NCBI RefSeq assembly: GCF_905220565.1
Contig: NC_059415.1
Coordinates: forward strand, 2,338,001-2,402,000
Source of the DNA: Melitaea cinxia
Lineage: Eukaryota; Arthropoda; Insecta; Lepidoptera; Nymphalidae
Length of the DNA: 64,000 bases
Direction of reading: 5' to 3'
Of the stretch, positions 13,601 through 26,800 are shown in pieces (the stretch's first letter is position 1; each line of letters begins with the position of its first letter). The notes beneath the pieces were generated by a model. That model made no database searches and was not told the origin of the DNA. It saw only the letters and a program-made list of their open reading frames with translations. Position numbers and translations under genes: made by a program.

Positions 13601-14782
13601 CGTTCTTCTGCGGCCTCTTCGCCAGGACCTGCATTTATAAAACGTCACAAGCCTACAGTTCCTGAGGAAATTCGTCTAGAATGCAGTCGTCATCAACCTG
13701 AGAGAAGCACTTCGAGAAGATGTTGCAAATGTAGCACTAAAATATCTCCAGTGCGTACTATATGGCAGTGCAATACATGTAAAGTGCCCCTTTGCCTACG
13801 CAAAGGAAAAACATGTTTTTCAGATTTTCATAATAAATAATTTTTTGGTTAGTTTTGCCGGTGGGAAAGTTCATTATAACTTGTAATATCAATAAATAAT
13901 ATACATAATTTATCATTATTTTATTTGTATCAATAGTCATGGTGGTTAGTGTCACTAACCACCTCATTCCTCGAAAGCCTTAATACCTAAATTTTTTTTT
14001 CCTACTTTCTGTGAAATTTTAGTGATAAATGATGCTAAAACTAAAATATAAATGAACAAATTAATGTCAATGTAAAAGCGTGACTGAAAGAGTTAAACCA
14101 CCACGCTGCTCCAATGCGGGTCGGTGGATATATTCCCTAATATGAGTAACGATTGATATCAGGTGTACATGATAACAACCGTGACCGACAGCTTAACGTG
14201 CTTTCCAAGGACTAACAACCAGATATAAACTACACCTAAATACTACACCTGAGCGGTTGTCAATGTATACGTCAAAATTTGCTTTGAAAAAATATACAAA
14301 TATAATCTATATTTTTTAATAAATCTCAATTTAAAGACAAAACGAGTATGCTTTAGACTACACGACTGAAGTAAAACTTCTTGAGCTCCATCTAATTTAT
14401 ATATGACTCAACTTCCTTTCGCCTCGCCCGATCGCAATTTTCGCAACGCTCTCATCACGCATTCACCAACTTACTCCCATAAAAAGTTAAGTCTAGTATA
14501 CATAAAGAAGTCTTACTTCAAAAATGTTTGTTACAATGAATAAATATTTTTTGTACATTGCAGGTGTTTACACAAGTAACTATGGCGTGTACAGTGACAT
14601 TACGACACAACGGAAGACGCAGAGGGTGCGGGTACCACCGCCCTCGAAGGTATTCATCCTAATTAATACTTTTTTATATAATTTATGTATTAATGATTAA
14701 TTCTTTAGTAATGAAAAAGAAATTCGATTAAAATATAAATTTTCAACCGATTTCAAAAAGGAGGAGGTTACTCAATTCGACC

Positions 14783-14840
<58 letters not shown>

Positions 14841-17800
14841 TATGTTCGGGGATAACTCCGTCGTTCATGAAACGATTTTGATAATTCTTTTTTTGTTGGA
14901 AAGGAAATATCCCTAGTTTGGTACCATGATAAGGAAACCAGGATCTGATGATGGGATCCCAGAGAAATCGAGGGAAACCTTAAAAAATCCGCATAATTTT
15001 TTACTGGGTATACTGATTTTGATGATTTTTAATTTAATTGAAAGCCGATGTTTATCATGTGGGGTCACATTTAAATTTTATCGAGATCTGATTACAACTT
15101 TTGGAGTCATTTTTGATAATGCATATTTATTTCACTATTTTTTCGTCTACCTACGTAGTATTAATTGTCGATATAATTGAAGTCGGTTTTTCTTCGTTTG
15201 CCTGAAAACACAATTATAAAATATTTTATCTACACTAATGTTGTAACATTCTACTTATGTTTCCAATACTTGACTTATAATTACTACTGTTATAGCGCAG
15301 ACAACAAAACACTCAATTTAAGCAATTTCACATGATGGTATAATATCCACATCGATATCGTAAAATCTCATTAAAACATCGCGCGCATGCGCGCAGCTGC
15401 GCTCTCATTGGTTAGATTTTATGGCGGCAAAATCACTGTGACAATACACGTACGCGTAAATATAATTTAATAAATTAAAAGTTAAAAATGGATAGCGACG
15501 ATGATATTTGTACGCCTCCGGATATTCTAGAATTGGCAACAAAATTAACTCACAATCTTTTGCCAGAAAAATCTAGAAAATTATATGAAAATTAACATTA
15601 ACTTTCAGAATTGTACCATCCAAAATTTGAACAATTATTATAAATAAACTATTGTCAGCTTTTACTCTTGTTGTTTGATTAATTGCATTAGTGAAGATAA
15701 AGTAGTGTATGCAACTGCATATAACACGGGTATTAAAACACTCGTTACTATTATGAAACTCGCTGCGCTCGTTTCATAAACTCACACTCGTGTTTTAATA
15801 CCCTTCATTATATGACAGTTGCATAACTACTATTTACATTATATATATTTTATTGTTAATGTACTTATAAATTCGATTAAACAATCATAATAAAACATTG
15901 GAATTTTGTCATTAGCTTGATATTGATGCATACATTTGATACATTACTTAAGTCTAAAGGTAATGTTAAAATGTCGTGAATTTTAAATTGTATGTTGCAT
16001 TTATTACTATAATTTATTGTTAGTTTAAGATAAGTGTGTATCACTTCATAAAGAAAAATAATAATATTTTTGGCATTTGTGTATACCTTCACAAGCTCAA
16101 TCACTCTTTAGCTTCAAAAAGTTTTTAAAGCTCGTTATTTTTTGCTAAATTTTCTATGATTGTTTTTTCACTTTGGATGATATGAATATTTTTGATATTT
16201 ACGTATTTATATATATGTGAGTGTATGTATGTATAATTTTATATTTTATTGTCTATTCTAATTCATATAACTATTACTGGTACACAACCTAACCATTTAT
16301 ATGCCCATTCCTATACCCAAAGGTCGTCTGGAAGAAATCGTTCTTTTTATCTAAGATGTATAAGACCGCCTTTATACATCTTCGTGTAATTGTACTATTT
16401 TCGTTCGTACTTTCGAATGGTGTATAAAGAATATTATAATTTGTATAGTTTATATCTACGATTTTATTTTTATGTTACCCACACATTAGGAATTCTAAAC
16501 ATTTTTGAATATCATATCAAAAATTGACCGCTCCAGCGGGGTTCGAACCCGCGTCTTCGACTGACCGTGTCGGCGTTCTAGCCAATTAGCTATGGAACGA
16601 TGTACCCGTTAAAGCGAAATTTTTGATATGATGGTTTTTTTTCCGTTCCATAGCTTAATTGGCTAGAGCGCCGACACGGTCAGTCGGAGACGCGGGTTTG
16701 AACCCTGTTGGAGCGGTCAATTTTTGATATGATATTCAAATTTTATCTATGTCACTAGGTCGGCAAACAAGCGTACGGCTCATCTGATGGTAAGCGATTA
16801 CCGTAGCTTATAGACGCCTGCAACACCAGAAGCATCGCAAGCGCGTTGCCGACCCAATCCCCAATCCCCCCAGGAGCTCTGGTCACCTTACTCACCAACA
16901 GGAACACAATACTGCTTGAAAACAGTATTGAATGGTGTATAAAGAATATTATAATTTGTATAGTTTATGTCAAAACCGACGTCTTAATAGAACGTGAAAG
17001 TGCCGAAAGCGCGACAAATGACCGTAAACGCACGTGCGACAGATACCGTCGTCGGCGGTGGAGATGCCGGGCGGGCCGGAGAGCGGCGGCGGCTTCCTGG
17101 ACGTGCAGTTCGGCGCGCTGGAGCCCGACGCGCTGCACGACGCGCCCGAGCCACAACACGTGCCGCACGCGCAGCACGCAGCAGCAGCAGCTGCGCCGCA
17201 CGTGCAGCACGTGCCGCACGCAGCAGCAGCAGCCGCGCCGCAGCAGCAGCCGCCGCAGCAGGCGCCGCCCGCCGCGCAGGTGCCGCCGCCCACGAAACAG
17301 GTGGGCTAGACTACGGACCACCGCTCTGCTGTGCCGTGGCGGCGGCTCCGGTTACCGCTCGCTGTGGATATTTCGACACCAGCAATTTCATTACAGCCTA
17401 TACAGTCCACTGCTGGACATAGGCCTCCACAAGTTTACGCCAAAAATAAGCCCATGTGTTGCCCATAGTCACCACGCTGGGCAGGCGGGTTGGTGACCGC
17501 AGTACTGACTTTGTCGCACCGAAGACGCTACTGCCCGTCTTCGGCCTGTGTATTTCAAAGCCAGCATTTGGATGGTTATCCCGCCACCGGTCGGCTTTTT
17601 AAGTTCCAAGGTGGTAGCGGAACTGTGTTATCCCTTAGTCGCCTCTTACGACACCCACGGGAAGAGAGGGGGTGGCTATATTCTTTAGTACCGTAGCCAC
17701 ACAGTACCAGCAATTTATACTAAGCTAACTCTTAAAAGTGAACTTTACAATAGAGGCGTATAAAAGGGAAAAACGTGATACCTTTTATATTAACTAAGAA

Positions 17801-20800
17801 ACCTTTCTGAAATTTGGTATCCTTAATAGTTAATTTATTCATTGCAATTTCACATTTTTTTTATTACATACAAAAAACACATTTTATCAAGTTCGCATTA
17901 GAAAAACAAACTTATCGAAAAGTCGAATTGGCGTAGTATAAATTGTTGGTGTCGATTTGTGCTTCTACGAATATTTTAATTTATTTCCGAGCTGATTAGC
18001 TTCCGAGCTGATTAGTCCCGTGAGTCTCCCCCCCCCCCCCCACCGTGCCTTGGAGAGCACGTTCACCCGAAACGGACGTCAAATTTAGATTCACCACATC
18101 GAAATACAAAATCCTAAATGGGTCTGGTCAAAAGTACAGAGCATTTTTTTTTCGGCCAGCATTCTCATACATTTTTTTTTTTTTTTAAAGTCTATTATTT
18201 ACTAATCTTAGTACATAACTTCTCTATTTGTGTCTTCCAAATAGAAAGACGTAGAGTATAAATCAAAAGTTATTATTTTAACGTATTTCTTTTTTACTAT
18301 AGCAGGTTACACAGGCCGAAACACAACCAGTCTCCTCAAATCATGAAACGACGACAGAAGCGCCGAGCAACAGCTACCCTAACTCAAATAGTATGGTAAG
18401 CGATATAGACAATTTAAAATGTAGACATTTTTTGTATATTATATAATTAATCTGTACAACTGCATCTAAAATGAATAGTATGTCATTGATTCAGCCTACA
18501 GCTACCCACTGCTGGGCATAGGTCTGTTTCTCCATTTAGGAAAAGAATCAAGCTAAATCCACCACACGGCTCTAATGCGGGTTGGCGGATATATTCCGTA
18601 CTATGAGTAACGATCGCTATCACGTGTATATGATAACACCTGTAACCGACACCTTAACGAGATCTCTGAGGCATGTTGGGGACACCGTCGAGGATAAACA
18701 CTCGTGTAAAACATAAATGAATATATTTTTTTGTAAACAACTTGTAGAGAAATTTACAAATATAATTTAATTAGAAACACAAAAATTAATCAAATTTGGC
18801 TTATCGCTAAGATCTTTTAGATAGTTTGCCTAGACAAACAAACATTTTATAAACTAATATTTTTATTTTTTCTTTATCTCTTTTTCAACAGTTAAATGAA
18901 AGCTTATCAGTAGTGGACACAACAACTACGAGTCAACCAGTAACAACAGAATCCCCAGTCACGAATAGCACGTGTAAGTTTATTTAACAAGATTATTATT
19001 ATGTACCACAATAATATGGCTATACTAGGTGACCCGGCGAACTTCGTATCGCCTAACAGTCGATTCTTATATTTTATAATTTTTTTTTTTTAGAATTTTT
19101 CTCTCCGTAAGAACCATCCTCGTACTTCAAGGAATATTTTAAAAAAAGAATTAGCGAAATCGGTCCAACCGTTCTCGAGTTTTGCGCTTAGCAACACATT
19201 CAGCGACTCATTTTTATATTATAGAAGATATCGTTATATATGAGGTAATGTATTTGCCGCAGCGCTAGACAAGCTGTCGGCGTCGATGAAGCAGCTGGGC
19301 GTGGCCGCCAGCAGCGCGGGTGCCGCGGACACTGCGCCTGCGCAGCCGCAGCAGCACTACGCGCACCACCGCCCCAAGGTACCGCCACCACCTACCACAG
19401 CTCCACCACTGGACCATCACTAAGCATATATATAAGCACATCGCATTCTGTATTGCGACTCTTACCACCACACCTACAATTGTACTCACGATCCCCATGT
19501 TCCAGTATTATGACACTGCGCACATTATACCGCCATTCCACCATTCAGGCTATGTTTTAAGTAAGAAGTACCCTTATGTTTACCACCCACTACGCTCACT
19601 TACCATTGGACCGTCGCTAAACATATAAAAGGAACCATTGCATCACCAATGAACCCTATGGTCCAGCATTTCAACATCGCGTTCTGTATAGCGACTTTTC
19701 GGTGAAGTTCTAAACCAGTGGTACCACACTTGCCTACTAACCACTCTCCCCTACCAACACATTTTAAGTCAGAAGTACCATACCCTCATACTTACCACCT
19801 ACTACGCTCACACCTACCTTTGCACTATATGAACTCTACAATCCAGTAATTCGACGTCGCGTTCTGAAGCGACTTCTTTCATTCCAAAGATGTTTTAACT
19901 CTGACGTATCACACCCTTCTACTTACCGCCCACTATGCTCAGCTTCCATTCGTATTTTCCACATACAAACCCCAGGGTCCAGTATTTCAACGTTGGGTTC
20001 CGTATAGTGACTTTCCGCTGAAGTTCTAAACCAGAGGTCCTATTACATAGTGCAGTAGTTGTCGCGGCTCTGTATAGCGCCTTTCTCTATTCCAAAGACG
20101 TTTTAAGCTATCCATATAGCAATTCAAAAAGAATTTGCTGTCAATACTAAAAAGCATATACCACTAACAATTAATTCTTAATTTGTCTTGACTACTTATT
20201 GTTGACACTACAAAGTTATGTTGTTTACACTAACTTCTCAAACACACTTTTCTCACATTCAACTTTTCTAATTACAAATTAACCTTATTTATTTTGCATA
20301 TGCAATATATAGTTTACTATCATGCATGCATATTGGGATTATTCATTCTATTATATGTTCAAATTGTATTTAGAAAGAATTATGTTATTAATTATATAAA
20401 TGGAAGTGATCATTTTTCACTACACGTTTATTTTATATCTATTTTGTTGGTTATTTATTTATTTTGAAGTGATAGCTTGATAAAAATATATGTAAATATC
20501 TATTTATATAATTAAATAAAATTCATAACTTCACCATAATCACAATAATAAGAAGTATTAAAGTAACTGGGACATTCCAGACGGTGGGACAGCAAAACGT
20601 ATACGCTCACCATGCGGTGTCTCACCATCCGCCTGTTTACGGAGCTAATGTATACGCCCAACAGGTACTATACTTGTCATTATTATAAAGTTAATAGTAA
20701 TTATAATAAAAATATCTCTCTGCCTATGTCAAGTAATCAATGTCACAGGCTGAATCAAAAAAATGTTAATTATAATATCAACAAACTCGAACAGTAGATG

Positions 20801-23800
20801 ATACCCAAAATGGGATTTAACTTTAAAAATTTCATTTGGCTGTCTGTTCTTTCACCGTCAGGAATCACACAAGATAAAAAATTGTTAGTTTGTCCCTTAA
20901 TTAGTAATTATATAATTATTATTTATTTTTGTGTATGTTGTATGTTTTAAAATGTTTTTAATATAGAAATGTAATTTAGTGTTAGATTTAAATAGTCTTA
21001 TCTGTATAAATAAAAAAGAATAGCCAAATGTGTTGATAAACACTAAATCCGGGCATAACTGTACTAATTCTAACCACTATTTGTTTTTAAGTTTTCTAAT
21101 GGTTTCTGGAGTTTCTAATTGAATTAAAATTGAGAAAATGACACAGATTATACGAATGTTTTTGTAAATTTTAACGGTTATTTAAAGTTCATGCTTTTGA
21201 TAGTAAGGCAGAACATCTGTAGGTTCACAGTTCGTTAATAGTATATAATCAATGCTCAGCGGCTAGAGCGATGCGGTTATTTGTCGATCACTCATCATTT
21301 TATAAATATTTTTTGATGGGATGGCGTTAGTATTGTCAAACACTCAATAGTATGCTATATAATTAGTAACAATATTATTTAAACTGACTGTAGTGCAAAA
21401 GGTTTGTTTATGTACATTGGAAATAATATAAATGAGATGCAAATGTTTTAAAGAACAATTTTACAAAAGATAACTTAAATTTGATATTATTCTGACGTAG
21501 CTGACCCAACAACTTCTTGTCTTGTTGCTTGTTACTTTTAAAATTTTTCATTACGTAAGAACTTTCTACAACATATTAGTAAACTTAAAAAAAAATGATA
21601 AAAAAATGAGTGAATCATTCCAAGCCGTGGTCTAGTTTAGTGCTTACCTACAAATAGAGCGGGTAACGTTAATAGATATAGATTTGTTTTTTATATCACT
21701 AGTTCGGCAAACAAGCGTACGCCTCACCTGATGGTAAGCGATTACCGTAGCTTATAGACACCTGCAACACCAGAACCATCGCAAGCGCGTTGCCGACTCA
21801 ATCCCCAATCCCCTAGGAGCTCTGGTCACCTTACTCACCAACAGGAACACAATACTGCTTGAGAGCAGTATTATTTAGCTGTGGTCTGTAAGGTCGAGGT
21901 AGGTACTTCCCCAGTCGGGCTGCTCCATATTTTGAGCAGAAAATACCTGCTGTGCCCTAAATCAGTTTAACTCAGGAGCTTTCTACATTACTCCTTATCT
22001 ACCCTTTTTTATTTCTTCTGTAAAGTTGAGAAACTTCCCCAGTCGGGCTCATCCAGATTTTAGTAGGTAGTACCCCAGTGGGGCTGCTCCATATGTCGAG
22101 CAGGAATTGCTGTAGTGGCTAGTGTTGAGAGGGTGGGTGCGCAGGTGAGCTCCCCCAGTCGGGCTGCTCCATAGTTGAGCAGGAATCCCTGCTGTAGTCG
22201 CTAGTGTTCTAGTATCTAAGATTTTTATTTTTGTGTTACCCACATTAGGAATTCTAAACATTTTTGAATATCATATTAAAAATTGAATATGAAATTGTAA
22301 TATGAAACTTTGAATAGTTACGGGTTTCTGTAAAGAGCTCACTATAGACGGCGCCACGGTTCGCTTAAACCGAAATTAAAAATTATCATATCGAAAATTT
22401 CGCTCGAGCGGGTGCATCGTTCCATAGCTTAATTGGCCAGAGCGCCGACACGGTCAGTCGGAGACGCGGGTTCGAACCCCGCTGGAGCGGTCAATTTTTG
22501 ATATGATATTCAAAAATGTTTAGTGTTCTAGTGTTGAGTGGGTGTGTGCGCAGGTGAGCTCGGCGAGCGCGTCGCTGGCGGGCGCGTCGCTGGCCAGCGC
22601 GTACCCGGCCGGCGCGGCGCTCACGCAGTACCAGCCCGCGCTCAACTCCTACCAGGTGGGCCGGCCACTGGCACTGAGCACTCGCTGACATTCTACTGAT
22701 AACTAGCTGACCTGGCAAACTTCGTATCGCCTTAATTTTTTTTTCTTAAATATAATCTTAATATATATAAATCTCGTGTCACAATGTTTGTCCTCAATGG
22801 ACTCCTAAACTACTTAACCGATTTTAATCAAATTTGCACACCGTGTGCAGTTTGATCCAACTTAAAAGATAGGCTATATTTTATTTTGATATATTATGTT
22901 ATTATTATATTTCAGAAAAAAATAAGGTGATACGAAGTTCGCCAGGTCAGCTAGTAATTACATATATCAAAACAAAATATACCCTATCTTTCAAGTTGGA
23001 TCAAACTGCACACGGTGTGCAAATTTGATTAAAATCGTTTAAGTAGTTTAAGAGTTCATCGCGGACAAACAATGTGACACGAGATTTATATATATTAAGA
23101 TATGTACGATTTTATTTTTGTGTTACCCACACATTAGGGATTCTAAACGTTTTTTGAATATCATATCAAAAATCGACCGCTCCAGCGGGATTCGAACCCG
23201 CGTCTCCGACTGTCCGTGTCGGCGCTCTAGCCAATTAGGCTATGGAACGATGTACCCGCCAGAGCGAAATTCTTGATATGATGATTTTTATTTTCAGTTT
23301 AAGTCTCTTCAGCCTGTAATATCCCACTACTGGGCATTGGCCTCTTTCCCCATGTAGGAGAAGGATCAGAGCTTAATCCACCACGCTGCTCCAATGCGGG
23401 TTGGCGGATGTATTCCCTACTATGAGTAACGATCGCTGTCAAGTGTACATGATAACAACCGGGACCGACGGCTTAACGTGCTCTCCGAGGCACGTTGGAG
23501 AGACCCACAAGGACTTTTACTAATATGTGTTTCGCTATTTAATTAATTATTCGAGCGTTCGCTAGCAAAATACGTGTCGACTTTCACACAATATTTACCT
23601 GTCCCCTCGCTCCCGGTCAGATTATTGCGTGTAAATGAGTCGGCGTATAACTCATTTTGCGTCTTCGTGTGGCACGAACCGGCCTTTCGTATGAAACCAA
23701 ATGCTGCAGAAATTACGCTCGTTTGGTCTCACGCTTACCCTAAATAATAAATATTTTTATTGCATTTTTCTAGTTGTTTAGTTTTTCGGAATAAATGTAC

Positions 23801-26800
23801 ACAATATCAATAAAAATATAATCGACCCACACTTAACTACGATTTTCTCCTGTGTCAAGGATTTGAAAATACAATACTTTATGACTCTTTGTTTATTATA
23901 TATTACACATTGCAACATGCCCTTGTATTAAATAAAAGTGTTATGAATGTATTTGTTTATGTTTCAGTGCGTGTAAAACGATCCTATCTTTTAAAGTGAA
24001 ACTTATTCTATTCTATCGCCCGTGTTTCGCGGTATTTGTGTGTTTGATCTGTGTATTAATGTAATTTTTTTTTTTCACTAAAATTTCAATTGCATCGTGG
24101 TTTTATAAAACCACACAATTCTTTTTTTAAAATAATTTCTGCGCATTTAAATGTCCTTAGGCTCTACGGTGCCCACTTACCACCAGACGCACTGTACACT
24201 AAGCTTAGTTTAAAGAAGGAAATAAAATTGCATTGAACCTCGTTAATATTTAATATTTGCACACCGTAAGGGTAGACTGGTAGAATATGTTTGGATTATA
24301 CTAATGTTAACTTTGTAAAACTACAATACCATGCTCCTGCAAATAAATAATTATTATTATTATGTTTGATGTCTATCCACCCGTATTAAACGGGTATATA
24401 ATAAAAATACTTCTATATAAACAATATAATACATACAATTACATATAAATATAAGCGGGTGGAAGATTACGTACGGTTAGGGCTGTTCGCCGCTGCTTCA
24501 GCCTGTAATATCCCACTGCTGGGCATAGGCCTATTTACCCATGTAGGACAAGGATCACTGCTTAATCCACCACGCTGCTGGTTAGCAGATATATATTATT
24601 AATATTATTAACATAAATATATTAAATAACGTGTGTGGACTCGCAGCAGCAGACAGTGGCGTCGTCGGTGTCGGGCGCGTCCGCGTACGGCAGCGCGCTA
24701 TACACCGCGCCCTACTCGCACCCCGCGCCCTACCACCACGCGCCCAAGCACCACAAGGACGCGCCGCCGCAGGTACGCCACCACACTGTCTATATTGGAG
24801 ACGTCGGTGTCGGGCGCGTCCGCGTACGGCAGCGCGCTGTACACCGCGCCCTACTCGCACCCCGCGCCCTACCACCACGCGCCCAAGCACCACAAGGACG
24901 CGCCGCCGCAGGTACGCCACCACACTGTCTATATTGGAGACGTCGGTGTCGGGCGCGTCCGCGTACGGCAGCGCGCTGTACACCGCGCCCTACTCGCACC
25001 CCGCGCCCTACCACCACGCGCCCAAGCACCACAAGGACGCGCCGCCGCAGGTACGCCACCACACTGTCTATATTGGAGACGTCGGTGTCGGGCGCGTCCG
25101 CGTACGGCAGCGCGCTGTACACCGCGCCCTACTCGCACCCCGCGCCCTACCACCACGCGCCCAAGCACCACAAGGACGCGCCGCCGCAGGTACGCCACCA
25201 CACTGCCTATATTGGAGACGTCGGTGTCGGGCGCGTCCGCGTACGGCAGCGCGCTGTACACCGCGCCCTACTCGCACCCCGCGCCCTACCACCACGCGCC
25301 CAAGCACCACAAGGACGCGCCGCCGCAGGTACGCCACCACACTGTCTATATTGGAGACGTCGGTGTCGGGCGCGTCCGCGTACGGCAGCGCGCTGTACAC
25401 CGCGCCCTACTCGCACCCCGCGCCCTACCACCACGCGCCCAAGCACCACAAGGACGCGCCGCCGCAGGTACGCCACCACACTGTCTATATTGGAGACGTC
25501 GGTGTCGGGCGCGTCCGCGTACGGCAGCGCGCTGTACACCGCGCCCTACTCGCACCCCGCGCCCTACCACCACGCGCCCAAGCACCACAAGGACGCGCCG
25601 CCGCAGGTACGCCACCACACTGTCTATATTGGAGACGTCGGTGTCGGGCGCGTCCGCGTACGGCAGCGCGCTGTACACCGCGCCCTACTCGCACCCCGCG
25701 CCCTACCACCACGCGCCCAAGCACCATAAGGACGCGCCGCCGCAGGTACGCCACCACACTGTCTATATTGGAGACGTCGTCGGTGTCGGGCGCGTCCGCG
25801 TACGGGAGCGCGCTGTACACCGCGCCCTACTCGCACCCCGCGCCCTACCACCACGCGCCCAAGCACCACAAGGACGCGCCGCCGCAGGTACGCCACCACA
25901 CTGTCTATATTGGAGACGTCGGTGTCGGGCGCGTCCGCGTACGGCAGCGCGCTGTACACCGCGCCCTACTCGCACCCCGCGCCCTACCACCACGCGCCCA
26001 AGCACCACAAGGACGCGCCGCCGCAGGTACGCCACCACACTGTCTATATTGGAGACGTCGGTGTCGGGCGCGTCCGCGTACGGCAGCGCGCTGTACACCG
26101 CGCCCTACTCGCACCCCGCGCCCTACCACCACGCGCCCAAGCACCACAAGGATTTGACTACCAAGTTACATTAATTTTTGACAAAAGAGATCAAGAGAGA
26201 GATAGGAACATTGAATGGTCGTTTTTAATAATTTCGGATATTTTTGAATATCATATCAAAAATTGACCGCTCCAACGCAACTCGCAATTTCGGATACTTA
26301 TTACTTACGCTTCTCATCGTTTAAACATTCCCTGAACTTTCACAAATATTTCAAGATCAATATAAATTCCAAATCCAATATTTGCAAGGAAGTAAAGCAT
26401 GATTGTATTTTTAATAAACTTTTTTTTTTCTATTTCAGTATGACAGTTCAGTAACGTCAAGCAATAGTTTAACAAGTACCTCAACGACACAGACTTCAAC
26501 TGCCAAAGTGACGACAACGACAGGAACAGGTAAGTTTGAGTGTTTTGTAAATATATTTTATTTATGATGCAATATGAATATTTTTGTTCATTCAGTGTAT
26601 AAATACTATTAATATAATTTCCAAACCAATAGATATACCTGTTTCAGTTATTAAAAATAGGATTTAAATAAAAGTTAAGCGATAGTCGGCGTTTCTCATT
26701 CGATAGAGCCAGGGTAATGAAACTACTGTAAACCCGGAAAACTCGTAGCACTTAATTAAAAACTCAAAGTCCCTCAACCTTACAGAAGATCAGGAAATAG

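Larger units (their letters stand above)
11490..14215 (+). repeat. SINE-like repeat (family A) split by a piggyBac element
   Basis: The left half (11490-11554: tcagcctgtaatatcccgct, cctctttccccatgtaggag) and right half (14097-14215: ccaccacgctgctccaatgc, gataacaaccgtgaccgaca) are contiguous in intact copies at 23309 and 62833. The break is exactly at the TTAA duplication of the piggyBac insertion. Confidence 0.8.
16415..16968. repeat. 39-bp direct repeat flanking an inserted repeat block
   Basis: The 39 bp starting gaatggtgtataaagaatat at 16415-16453 recur identically at 16930-16968. Between them lie two inverted tRNA-like elements and a family B repeat. It reads as an unusually long duplication made when the block arrived. 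Confidence 0.8.

Noticed and set aside
16528..16716. Calling the tRNA-like folds functional tRNA genes
   Set aside because: Multiple copies inside inverted repeats, no T33 in the loop, and degenerate copies; mobile sequence is more likely.
16965..17496. Other-frame proteins over lig exon w10 (Arg-rich and Cys/Gly-rich)
   Set aside because: The lingerer frame with FLDVQFGALE explains these bases.
24631..26174. Three overlapping open frames of over 360 codons each, and shorter reverse frames, across the 139-bp array
   Set aside because: They come from repetition of a GC-rich stop-poor unit; only the first 126 nt match the lingerer frame with an acceptor.
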